From: Endozoicomonas sp. ISHI1
Lineage (GTDB): Bacteria; Pseudomonadota; Gammaproteobacteria; Pseudomonadales; Endozoicomonadaceae
Direction: 5' to 3'
Assembly: GCF_024606225.1 (NCBI RefSeq)
Contig: NZ_JAGRPU010000032.1
Span: 1 to 64,000, forward strand
Length of the DNA stretch: 64,000 nucleotides
The notes beneath the pieces are model-generated. The model ran no database searches. It was given only the letters and a program-made list of their open reading frames with translations, and had not been told where the DNA came from. Position numbers and translations under genes: made by a program. Shown piece after piece: positions 15,316 to 23,965 of this stretch. Every line of letters begins with the position of its first letter. Within the stretch, counting starts at the first letter, position 1.

Positions 15316-17820
15316 ATGATTGAACACTCACTCCTTGCAGCACCGCAGTTACTGCTTCTTTTGTTGTCTGTCATCTGTCAGGCCCAACCGTTGACTGAAC
15401 GTCATATTGTCGAGCTTGAACAGAATACAGCTTATCCAAACCATAGCTATTCTATAAAGCGTGGGCGGTATACCTTATCGGGCAATTTGTCAGTTATTGC
15501 CCACACAAACGGTTATACAGAACCAGATTCGCTGCCTGATGACAAACCACATAAATCCGGCGGTTACGGGGTCAAAACGCCTCTGAATGAACCGATTTCA
15601 TGGCAATGGCTTTACGCCACCAGCCTGCTGGTAGGTTACCAACTGATCCTTACAACCAAAGACACCTCTCTTAGCTCCATCCCTTTTTCATGGCTGCCTA
15701 TGGAAGTGGCTATCATCGTCGGCTGGCTTTTGAAAAGCCATGGGTACCACAATTCACCGTTCCCTCACCGGGTCGAACAACAAGACGTAAGTCACCCCCC
15801 CCTATTTGCCACGATCACTATGATGATGGATTCCGGACATAACCAATCACATGGCAAACCATCAGAATCATCCACTCAAGAAGCTCCGACAGCCATTCAC
15901 CCTGAGAGTTTTTTCACTACCCTCTGGTATTCAGGCTCTGGCGAGGGTAGCGAAGATCCTCAACAAAACTTACATACTTTGGGTTTAAATTGTTTTATCT
16001 ATCCCTGTCATGGCATTTGTCAATTACGACTATTCCGGGATCACAGAGAGCCTGATGAATGGCTGCTGAATTTCGAAGAAAATGGGTTGGACCTCACAGG
16101 AGCAACACCCGAGCAAAACCCATGTTCTCATTTGGCCTATGGATGCTGCTCTGGTCGCATAATTCACGTTGATCCGAACAGCGATGCAACCCTCAGGCAA
16201 GACGAGCTTTTGAAAGCACTCGATAATCCGGATCCTATGCATTCCGAATGCAACCCTGATCAACTATTTGAGTTGCTATTTGAGCCACAGGCCCATGACA
16301 TTGACCGCAACCCAGACATTAGCGAAAACTCTATAGATGGGGTCGCCTCAGATGGGGTCGCCTCAAACTCAATGAGTGACGGGATAGTCTCTACAACTCC
16401 CCCTATCGGGCAACAAACCTGCGACGTGATAGTCGTTAAGAAATGTGGCCAGCTGCAGCCATGCGGGAAGCTCTTTCATGATGCCCGATCCCTATCACTT
16501 CACAAAAGCGAAGTCCACTGCGGACAAAAAATGTGTGACACGCCCGTGGTCCGGGAAGATGGCCAGCAGCAGACATGCGGAAGGGTCTGCAAAAATGCTC
16601 GAGCCTTGACATATCACAAAACAAGACACCACAACAGGCCACCAATCTGCGAGCAGACAGTGGTTGGCGAGGATGGCCAGCAGCGGTTATGCGGGAAGCT
16701 CTGCAAGAATACTAAAGCCCTGATCAGTCACAAAAGAAAAAAACACAACGAGCAGCAAATCTGTGAAGAAACAGTGGTCGGGGAAGATGGCCAGAGGTCG
16801 CCATGTGGAGCAGTCTGCAAGAATACTGAGTCTCTATCATCTCACAAAAGCACATACCACACTTTGCAACAAACCTGTAACGCCACCGTGATCGGGCAGG
16901 ACGGCCAGCAGCGGCCATGCGGGCAAGCTTGCGAGAACGCTGCTGTCCTGTGGCTTCACAAGAGGGCCTTCCACAGCGGTCAACAAACCTGTGACGTAAC
17001 TGTGGTGGGGAAGGATGGCCAGCCGCGGCCGTGTGGAAAGCTCTGCAAACATATTAAGTCTCTGACGGATCACAAAAGAAGATACCACACCGAACAAAAA
17101 ATCTGTGACGAGACCATTGTCCGGGAAGATGGCCAGCAGCAGCCATGCGGGCTGGTCTGCAGGAGTACTTATGCCCTGTGGGCTCACAAAAGGGCTTTCC
17201 ACAGTAGTGAGCAAACCTGTGACGAAACCGTGGTTGGGAAGGATGGCCAGCAGCAGCCATGCAAGATACTCTGCAAAAATATGCAGGCTCTGACGGAACA
17301 CAAAAGAAGATACCACACCGGACAACAAATCTGTGACTTGACCCTGTTCCGGAAAGATGGCCAGCAGCAACCATGCGGGAAGGTCTGCAAAAGTGCCAGA
17401 ACCCTCTCGGATCACAAAAGAAGAATCCACGGAGGGCTAAAAACCTGTATTAAAACAGTCGTCGGGGAAGATGGTCAGGAGTTTCTGTGCGGGAAGATCT
17501 GCAATAATCCTCAGGCCCTGTCGGATCATATAAGAAGAACCCACACAGGACAAACAATCTGTGACATAACAGTTGTCGACAAAGATGGACAACCGCAGCC
17601 ATGCCGTAAGCTCTGCAAGAGTGCTCAAGCCCTGACAGAACACAAAAGAAGAGCCCACACCAAACAAGCAATCTGTGACATGACAGTGGTCGGGAAAGAT
17701 GGACAACCGCGACCATGCCTAAGGCTCTGCAAGAGTGCTCGAGTCCTGGAGGAACACAAAAGAAGGCGTCACAAACGCAAGTTTGTTGATATGGGCGAGA
17801 ACGATGACCTCAATCCTTGA
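15316..17820 (+). CDS. Copy 9: exported zinc-finger array protein, 12 fingers
   Basis: At 834 residues this is the longest member, with ATG preceded by AAGGATAGA. Signal peptide 1-23 (cleavage expected after CQA). Hydrophobic segments at about 95-113 (WQWLYATSLLVGYQLIL) and 124-139 (FSWLPMEVAIIVGWLL). Cys core C226, C231, C235 (NCFIYPCHGIC); second cluster from C270 (SHLAYGCC), imperfect. The linker has two DGVAS units. Twelve fingers run from about residue 364, each 38 residues, all with both Cys and both His. The tail is HKRKFVDMGENDDLNP. In the architecture I infer, the N-terminal part is exported and perhaps membrane-associated, and the fingers form the binding arm. The ligand is unknown. 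Confidence 0.87.
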   Translation: MIEHSLLAAPQLLLLLLSVICQAQPLTERHIVELEQNTAYPNHSYSIKRGRYTLSGNLSVIAHTNGYTEPDSLPDDKPHKSGGYGVKTPLNEPISWQWLYATSLLVGYQLILTTKDTSLSSIPFSWLPMEVAIIVGWLLKSHGYHNSPFPHRVEQQDVSHPPLFATITMMMDSGHNQSHGKPSESSTQEAPTAIHPESFFTTLWYSGSGEGSEDPQQNLHTLGLNCFIYPCHGICQLRLFRDHREPDEWLLNFEENGLDLTGATPEQNPCSHLAYGCCSGRIIHVDPNSDATLRQDELLKALDNPDPMHSECNPDQLFELLFEPQAHDIDRNPDISENSIDGVASDGVASNSMSDGIVSTTPPIGQQTCDVIVVKKCGQLQPCGKLFHDARSLSLHKSEVHCGQKMCDTPVVREDGQQQTCGRVCKNARALTYHKTRHHNRPPICEQTVVGEDGQQRLCGKLCKNTKALISHKRKKHNEQQICEETVVGEDGQRSPCGAVCKNTESLSSHKSTYHTLQQTCNATVIGQDGQQRPCGQACENAAVLWLHKRAFHSGQQTCDVTVVGKDGQPRPCGKLCKHIKSLTDHKRRYHTEQKICDETIVREDGQQQPCGLVCRSTYALWAHKRAFHSSEQTCDETVVGKDGQQQPCKILCKNMQALTEHKRRYHTGQQICDLTLFRKDGQQQPCGKVCKSARTLSDHKRRIHGGLKTCIKTVVGEDGQEFLCGKICNNPQALSDHIRRTHTGQTICDITVVDKDGQPQPCRKLCKSAQALTEHKRRAHTKQAICDMTVVGKDGQPRPCLRLCKSARVLEEHKRRRHKRKFVDMGENDDLNP
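16335..16372 (+). repeat. 15-bp DGVAS repeat in copy 9 linker
   Basis: Two and a half copies of the unit ggggtcgcctcagat encode DGVASDGVAS. It is the same unit as the longer arrays at 52376-52487 and 37235-37285. Confidence 0.6.
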
Positions 17821-17851
17821 TCTGACACCCACCCTGATTATGAGGGACAAA

Positions 17852-19786
17852 ATGATTAAACACTTACTCTATGCGGCACCACTGTTGCCGATATTTTTGT
17901 CGTCTGTCGCCTATCAGGCCGAACCGTTGACGGAATATTTTATTGTCGACTTTAAACAGAATACAGTTTTTTCAAACCCGGGCTTTTCTATAGAACCTGC
18001 CCCACATAGCTTGTCGGGCAGACCGTCAGTTGTTGCTGACACAAACAGCTGTGCAGGATCAGACTCACCTCCTGGTGACAAACCACATAGATCTCGCGGT
18101 TACAGTGTCAAAAAGCCCATGATTGAGTCGATTTCCTGGCAGTTGCTTTACGCAACCGACCTGCTGGTTGGTTACAAACTGATCCTGACCTGCAAAGAGG
18201 CCTCCCGGAGCTCTACCCCTCATTCATCCCTACCCGAAGCGGTTGTCGCTATCGGTTCGCTTTTAAGACGTTATTGGTACCTCGATTCATCGATGTTTGC
18301 CCCGATTGAAGAACAAATTGAACAACAAGAGGCAAGTCAGGAGAACCCCTTTGCGATCACCACTATGATGTTTGGCTCCGGACAAGCCCGACAGCAGGGT
18401 CGGCCACCAGAATCATCGGGACAACCAGTCCGGCAAACCACGCCCCACCCCACAGACTATTTCGCCAGCTTCCCCTATTATGACTTTGACGACGGCAACG
18501 GCCCCCCCCCCAAACACCTGCATACCTTCGGTTTAAATTGTTTCGTCCATCCCTGTTACGGTGTTTGTCAATTCCGATCATCATTCGATATCAGAGAGTC
18601 TGATGAATCGCTGTTCAATTTCTTAGAAAACAGGTCAGACCAGACAAGAACAACACCCGAACAAAGCTCATGCCCTTATTTGGCTAATGAACGCGGCTAC
18701 CATTACCTGAGTCATTCAGGTCCTCAAAAGTCTGCACAGCCCAAGCAAGCTGATCTTGTCAAAACATTGAGTTTTCTCATTCCCATTGAAATCAAGCGCA
18801 ATTTTGACCCGTTCTCTGAGTCAGAGGCCCATGGTATGGGTATGGGTGGCAACCCAGCTGACAGCCGCAACCCTTCAGGCTTAATGAGAGCCGCGGTAGC
18901 CTCTGTAACGGCCCCTGACTGGCAACTAACCTGTGACGTGATAGTGGTCGGGGAGGATGACCAGCTAAAGCCATGTGGGGCAGTCTGCAATAATCCTAAA
19001 GCCCTTTCATCTCACAAAACCAGAGCCCACACACGGCAAAAAACCTGTGACGTAACTGTGGGTTGGGAATATGGCCAGCCAGTGCCGTGCGGGATGGTCT
19101 GCAAGAATGCTAATACTCTGTGGGATCACAAAATAAGAGTACACACCGGGCAACAAACCTGTGACACGACAGTGATTGAGGAAAATGGCCAGCAGCGGCC
19201 GTGCGGGAGGATCTGCGAGAATGTTAAGGCCCTGTCGTGTCACAAAAGCAAAGCCCATTCTGGACAAAAAATCTGCAACGTGAAAGTGTTCGGGAAAAAT
19301 GGCCAGCAGCAGCCATGCGGGACGGTCTGCAAGAATGCTGGAGAGCTGTCGGATCACAAAATCAGAATCCACAGCGTTCAAAAAACCTGTGAAGTAATAG
19401 AGGTCGGGGAAAATGGGCAGCAGCGACGATGCGGGAAGGTATGCAAGAATGCTAAAGCTTTGTCGAATCATAAAAAAAATACCCACATCGGGCGACATAC
19501 CTGTGACGCGACAATGATCGGAGAGGACGGCCATCAGCGACCATGCGGGAGGGCCTTCATAAGTAATAAATCTCTGTCGGCTCACAAATCAAAAGTCCAC
19601 AGTGGAGCAAAAACCTGTGACCTTATCGTCGTCGGAGAGAATGGCCGTCAGCAATCCTGCCGGACGGTCTGCCAGAATGCGCTAGCCCTGATGAATCACA
19701 AAAAAAAAACACATCAAAAACGCAAGCACAATAATGTAGACCAGAATGGTGAACTCAGGCTTAAAACAGGCAAAGCAAATAAGTAA
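17852..19786 (+). CDS. Copy 10: exported zinc-finger array protein, 7 fingers, no leader hairpin
   Basis: The product is 644 residues from ATG 17852, preceded by GAGGGACAAA as ribosome-binding site. Only 31 bases separate it from the stop of copy 9; the leader and hairpin are deleted, so it is probably co-transcribed with copy 9. An in-frame upstream start at 17735 would overlap copy 9 and is rejected. The first Cys core is NCFVHPCYGVC; the second is broken (SCPYLANERGYHYL). Seven fingers start near residue 356. The tail is extended (QKRKHNNVDQNGELRLKTGK, then ANK). Confidence 0.83.
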   Translation: MIKHLLYAAPLLPIFLSSVAYQAEPLTEYFIVDFKQNTVFSNPGFSIEPAPHSLSGRPSVVADTNSCAGSDSPPGDKPHRSRGYSVKKPMIESISWQLLYATDLLVGYKLILTCKEASRSSTPHSSLPEAVVAIGSLLRRYWYLDSSMFAPIEEQIEQQEASQENPFAITTMMFGSGQARQQGRPPESSGQPVRQTTPHPTDYFASFPYYDFDDGNGPPPKHLHTFGLNCFVHPCYGVCQFRSSFDIRESDESLFNFLENRSDQTRTTPEQSSCPYLANERGYHYLSHSGPQKSAQPKQADLVKTLSFLIPIEIKRNFDPFSESEAHGMGMGGNPADSRNPSGLMRAAVASVTAPDWQLTCDVIVVGEDDQLKPCGAVCNNPKALSSHKTRAHTRQKTCDVTVGWEYGQPVPCGMVCKNANTLWDHKIRVHTGQQTCDTTVIEENGQQRPCGRICENVKALSCHKSKAHSGQKICNVKVFGKNGQQQPCGTVCKNAGELSDHKIRIHSVQKTCEVIEVGENGQQRRCGKVCKNAKALSNHKKNTHIGRHTCDATMIGEDGHQRPCGRAFISNKSLSAHKSKVHSGAKTCDLIVVGENGRQQSCRTVCQNALALMNHKKKTHQKRKHNNVDQNGELRLKTGKANK

Positions 19787-19872
19787 TGCCAGCCCTTTCA
19801 TGAGGCTTTGACCGATACCAACTTTGTCTTTTAAGAAGGCCTTCGAAACAAAAACACACTTATTATCTTGAT

Positions 19873-19909
19873 CTATCCTTCCTCTCTACCGTCTGGAATG
19901 CGGGGATAA
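19873..19909 (+). promoter_or_regulatory. SD-masking leader hairpin, copy 11
   Basis: CTATCCTT/GGGGATAA keeps seven pairs, two by G-U wobble. The next codon is ATT (19911). Confidence 0.7.
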
Positions 19910-19910
19910 A

Positions 19911-21674
19911 ATTATTAAACATTCATTCTTTCCGATACCGCTGTTGCTGATACTGGTATCCTCTGTCGTTTGTCAGGCAGAGCTTCTTATTGTTGAGTTT
20001 AAAGAGAATGCAGTTTTTCCAGGACAGAGCTTATCTATAAAGTGTGGCCTGCATAGACTGCCGGGCAGCCAGATAGCCTTTGCCGACATAAACATCCATG
20101 CAAGATCGGACTCACCGCCTGAAGACAGGCCAGACACATCTGGCCGTTACGGGGTCATGACACCCCTTATTGAGCCGATTTCGTGGCAGTTACATTACGC
20201 GTCTCATCTACTGGTTGGTTACGAACTGCTGATCCTGACAACCAAAAACGCTCTTCCAGGCGCAGCCCCTTGTTCATGGCTGCCTTTAGAAGCGTTTGTC
20301 GCTATCGGTCGGCTTTTAGGAAGTTATTGGGACACCGATTCACCGCTGTTGAACCCGATTGAGCAACACACTGAACAAAAAGAGGTGAGTCAGGATAATC
20401 CGTTTGTGATCACCACTATGATGTTTGGTTCTGGACAACCCCTGCAGCAAGGCCAGACATCAGGACCGTTCGTCCAGGAAAACACAGCAGCAGCTTCCTT
20501 CACTGGAAGTTCTTTCAATCATCCCCTATATTCTGACTCTGGCGGCGGTAACGCAGGCCCTCAACATCACTCACATACCTTGGGTTTAAATTGTTTCATT
20601 CACCCCTGTCATGGCGTTTGTCAATTCCGACCATCATCCAATAACGGAGGACCTGATGAATGGCTGCAGAACTCCGAAGAAAATTTCCCAGACCACAAGG
20701 TAGCCAGCCTCGAACAAAGCTCATGCCCACATCTTGCTAACGGGCGCTGCTTTAGTTGCATAAGTCATTTTGATCCTGAAAACTCTGGCTACTCTTACCA
20801 ACAAGACGAACTTTTCGAAGCATTCGATTATTTCGCCCCGATTCAACTCCAATACATTAATGACACCCCTGTTCACTCAATGATTACCGGTTCAGTTCTT
20901 ATAAATGACGCCCCTTTCGGGCGACAAGCCTGTGATGTGCCCGTGACCGGAGAAGATGGCCCGCAGAAAACATGCGGAAAGGACCACAAGAATGCCCGGT
21001 CTCTGCCGACTCACAAACGCAAAATCAACAAGAGTAAGAAAACCTGTGACGTGATCGTGATCGGGGAAGATGGTCAGCCGCGGCCATGCGGAAAAGCCTG
21101 CATACATTATCTGGCTCTGTCCTATCACAAAAGAAGGGACCACAGCGGGCAACAAATCTGTGACGTCATTGTGATCGCAGAGAACGGTCAGCAGCGTCCA
21201 TGCGAAAAGGTCTGTAAGAATGCCAAGGCCCTGACGGATCACAAAAGCAAGTACCACACCGGGCAAAAAGTCTGTGACGTGATCGTGGGCACAGAAGATG
21301 GTCGGCATCGGCCATGCTGGCTGATTTTCGACAATGCAAAAAAACTCTCGGATCACAAAAGAAAATGCCACACCGGGCAAAAAACCTGTTGGGTGTCCGT
21401 GGTCACAGAGGATGGCCATCAGCGGCCGTGCGGAAAACTCTGCAACAATGCCCGCGACCTGTTGGTTCACAAAAGAAGACACCATTGTGTGCAAAAAGCC
21501 TGTGAGCTGACCATGGTCGGGGAAGACGGCGATCGGGGGCCATGCGGAAAGCTCTGCAAGAATGATCATGCCCTGTCGGAACACATAAGAACTCATGGAA
21601 AACGCAAGCGCCTTGATGTGAACCAGAACGATGACCTCAATCCTTTAGCTGAGCCAACCTTTCTCGAGAGATAG
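19911..21674 (+). CDS. Copy 11: exported zinc-finger array protein, 6 fingers
   Basis: The product is 587 residues from ATT 19911 (576 from TTG 19944). The segment after the signal peptide lacks the usual PLTERF (QAELLIVEFKENAVF). The Cys core is NCFIHPCHGVC with SCPHLANGRCFSC. Six finger units start near residue 336. Unit 1 has lost its second His (THKRKIN) and carries KDH at the Phe/Cys position. The tail runs GKRKRLDVNQNDDLNP and then LAEPTFLER, read from what is leader sequence elsewhere: the stop TAG is the one inside the next hairpin-like GATAG. The 3' end therefore sits at a deletion junction. Confidence 0.75.
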   Translation: MIKHSFFPIPLLLILVSSVVCQAELLIVEFKENAVFPGQSLSIKCGLHRLPGSQIAFADINIHARSDSPPEDRPDTSGRYGVMTPLIEPISWQLHYASHLLVGYELLILTTKNALPGAAPCSWLPLEAFVAIGRLLGSYWDTDSPLLNPIEQHTEQKEVSQDNPFVITTMMFGSGQPLQQGQTSGPFVQENTAAASFTGSSFNHPLYSDSGGGNAGPQHHSHTLGLNCFIHPCHGVCQFRPSSNNGGPDEWLQNSEENFPDHKVASLEQSSCPHLANGRCFSCISHFDPENSGYSYQQDELFEAFDYFAPIQLQYINDTPVHSMITGSVLINDAPFGRQACDVPVTGEDGPQKTCGKDHKNARSLPTHKRKINKSKKTCDVIVIGEDGQPRPCGKACIHYLALSYHKRRDHSGQQICDVIVIAENGQQRPCEKVCKNAKALTDHKSKYHTGQKVCDVIVGTEDGRHRPCWLIFDNAKKLSDHKRKCHTGQKTCWVSVVTEDGHQRPCGKLCNNARDLLVHKRRHHCVQKACELTMVGEDGDRGPCGKLCKNDHALSEHIRTHGKRKRLDVNQNDDLNPLAEPTFLER

Positions 21675-21745
21675 AATTATTAAACACTCACTCTTTGTGA
21701 CACCGCTATCGAAAACGCAAACCTGTTGATGTGAAACAGAAAGGC
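21666..21745 (+). pseudogene. Collapsed family member: 5' end joined to 3' tail
   Basis: After GAGATAGAATT comes the start of a signal peptide (ATTAAACACTCACTCTTTGT, then gacaccgct). It passes directly into the terminal tail of a family gene (atcgaaaacgcaaacctgtt, then gatgtgaaacag, encoding RKRKPVDVKQ). Everything between, normally 1.5-2.4 kb, is gone. This is a scar of a whole-gene deletion, and the tail it keeps is that of a lost copy. Confidence 0.8.
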
Positions 21746-21776
21746 TTTGACAGAAAAGCATACTTATTCTCTTGAT

Positions 21777-21813
21777 CTATCCTTCCTATCTGTAAATCAG
21801 AATGCAAGGATAG
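21777..21813 (+). promoter_or_regulatory. SD-masking leader hairpin, copy 12
   Basis: Perfect 8-bp stem. The next codon is ATT (21815). A TTGACA lies upstream at about 21747. Confidence 0.75.
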
Positions 21814-21814
21814 A

Positions 21815-23857
21815 ATTATTAGACATTCACTCTTTGCGGTACTGCTGTTTCAACTACAGTTGTTACATGTCGTCTGTCAGGCCAAACCGTTGAAAGAACG
21901 CTTCGTTGTCGCGATTCAACAAAATGCTGGTTATCCAAACCAAATCATTTCTATAAGACATGGCCTGCATTCACTGCCGGTCGCCCTCTCAGACATTGCC
22001 GACATGCACGGCTTTGGAGGATCAGATCCACCGCCTGATGTCAAAGATCACGGCGGTTACGGGGTAATCCCCCCCCTCATTGAATCGATTTCATGGCAGT
22101 TGCGTTACGCTACTCACCTGCTGGTGGGTTACGCACCGTTCCTGACCACCGGAGATTCCCCTCCAGACTCGAGCCATTATTCATGGTCATCTGAAGAAAT
22201 GGTTGTCGCTCTCGGCTGGCTTTTAAAAAGTTATTGGAACCCCGATTTACTGTCATTTAACCCAATTGAACAACACATTGAACAACAAGAGGTGAATCAG
22301 GATCAGTCGTTTCCGACCATCACTATGGTTTTTGGCTCCAACCCCGGATGTGACCGGCAACAATACCCGCCATCAGAATCATCCAGTCAGCAAGCCCCAA
22401 AAGCCACCAGCTACGTCACAGGCTATTTCACCAGTCTTCTGTACTCTGACTCTGACGGCGGTAGCGGAGACCCCCAACAACACTCACATACTTTGGGTTT
22501 AAATTGTTTCGTCCATCCCTGTCATGGTGTTTGTCAATTCCAACCATCAGGAGCATTTCCCGGACAAAGCTCATGCCCCCATTTGACCAATGGACACTGC
22601 TTTAGTTGCATGTGTTATTTTGATCCTGAAAACAATGAACATGTCCAAAATAAATCACCTTGCAAAACATTAAATAACTTTATACCACTCGATTATGATA
22701 TGCCTACAGACTGGAATGAGCCTTCCACCACAAATGTTTTTGAGGTCATGAAGGGGTCAATCGAACTGAATCGTCTTCTCGAAGAAACTGACATGGCTTC
22801 TACGCTCAACCAGCCAGCCATCACTCAAGCCCCGGTAACCCACGGGGATGCTGTACCTGGAACGACACATCGCGAGCAAGACCTCTCGGTTCACAAAAGC
22901 AACGACCACAGCAAGCAAAAAAACTGTTGCATTACCATAGTCTGTGAGAGTGGCCAGTCGCAGACGTGCGGAAAGGTCTTCGTGAGTGCCAAATCCCTAT
23001 GGGATCACAAAAAAAGAGCCCACAGCGAGCAACAAGCCTGTAAAGCCACTGTGGTCGATAAGGATGGACAGTTGCAGCCATGCGGAGCAGTATGCAAGAA
23101 CGCTCGATCTCTGACGGTTCACAAAGCCAGATACCATACCGGGCAAAAAACCTGTGAAGTGACAGTGACCGGAAAGCACAACCAACAGCAGCCATGCGGG
23201 ACAGTCTGCAAGAATGCCCAAATGCTGTCGGATCACAAAAAACAAGCCCATGTAGAGCAACAAACCTGTGACGTGACAGTGAGCGGTGCGGATGGTCAGC
23301 CGCGACCGTGCGGGTCGGTCTGTAAGAATGCCCGATGCCTGTCATCTCACAAGACCAAATACCATACCGGGCAAAAAACCTGCAACCTGACAGTGATCGG
23401 GAAAGATGGCCAGCTGCGACTATGCGGAAAGCTTTGCGAAAATAATCAATCTCTTACGAATCACAAACTAAGGGAACATGGCGGGCGACAAACCTGTGGC
23501 TTAACAGTGGTCGGGAAGGATGGCCGACCGCGAGCATGCGGGACAGTCTCCAAGAATATTCAGTCTCTCATGGCTCACAAAAGCAAATACCACAGAGGGC
23601 AAAGAATCTGTGAGGTGGCCGTGATTGGTGAGGATGGCCAGCAACGTCCATGCGGAAAGGTCTGCAAGCATTCCCAACATCTTTCGTACCACAAAATAAG
23701 GGAACACAGCAGGCAAAAAGTCTGTGGCCCTAAAATGGTTGGGGTGGATGGCCAGCCACGACCATGTGGAACAGGCTGCAAGAATGCTCTTGCCCTGAAG
23801 CAACACAAAAGAAGTCACCGAAAACGCAAGTCTGCTGATGTAGAGCAAAACCAATAA
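21815..23857 (+). CDS. Copy 12: exported zinc-finger array protein, 8 fingers
   Basis: The product is 680 residues from ATT 21815 (665 from TTG 21860, which removes nearly all of the signal peptide). The signal peptide is (M)IRHSLFAVLLFQLQLLHVV. The Cys core is NCFVHPCHGVC with SCPHLTNGHCFSC. The linker is shorter and partly unlike the others (TNVFEVMKGSIELNRLLEE). Eight fingers start near residue 365, all with both Cys and both His. The tail, RKRKSADVEQNQ, is truncated relative to the QNDDLNP form. Confidence 0.78.
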   Translation: MIRHSLFAVLLFQLQLLHVVCQAKPLKERFVVAIQQNAGYPNQIISIRHGLHSLPVALSDIADMHGFGGSDPPPDVKDHGGYGVIPPLIESISWQLRYATHLLVGYAPFLTTGDSPPDSSHYSWSSEEMVVALGWLLKSYWNPDLLSFNPIEQHIEQQEVNQDQSFPTITMVFGSNPGCDRQQYPPSESSSQQAPKATSYVTGYFTSLLYSDSDGGSGDPQQHSHTLGLNCFVHPCHGVCQFQPSGAFPGQSSCPHLTNGHCFSCMCYFDPENNEHVQNKSPCKTLNNFIPLDYDMPTDWNEPSTTNVFEVMKGSIELNRLLEETDMASTLNQPAITQAPVTHGDAVPGTTHREQDLSVHKSNDHSKQKNCCITIVCESGQSQTCGKVFVSAKSLWDHKKRAHSEQQACKATVVDKDGQLQPCGAVCKNARSLTVHKARYHTGQKTCEVTVTGKHNQQQPCGTVCKNAQMLSDHKKQAHVEQQTCDVTVSGADGQPRPCGSVCKNARCLSSHKTKYHTGQKTCNLTVIGKDGQLRLCGKLCENNQSLTNHKLREHGGRQTCGLTVVGKDGRPRACGTVSKNIQSLMAHKSKYHRGQRICEVAVIGEDGQQRPCGKVCKHSQHLSYHKIREHSRQKVCGPKMVGVDGQPRPCGTGCKNALALKQHKRSHRKRKSADVEQNQ

Positions 23858-23928
23858 AGTGTTACCCGGAGCAAACTCTGTCATTTGACAGGAGGCCTTT
23901 GAGAAAAGAGTCTATTTAGTTTCTTGAT

Positions 23929-23964
23929 CTATCCTTCCTCTCACTAAAACAGAGTAAAGGACGG
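23929..23964 (+). promoter_or_regulatory. SD-masking leader hairpin, copy 13
   Basis: CTATCCTT/AAGGACGG keeps the inner four C-G/T-A pairs around the SD and has one mismatch. The next codon is ATT (23966). Confidence 0.65.
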
Positions 23965-23965
23965 A

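Noticed and set aside
15316-17820. Regular direct repeats as a CRISPR array
   Set aside because: The 114-bp units are continuous coding repeats with no unique spacers and translate as zinc fingers.
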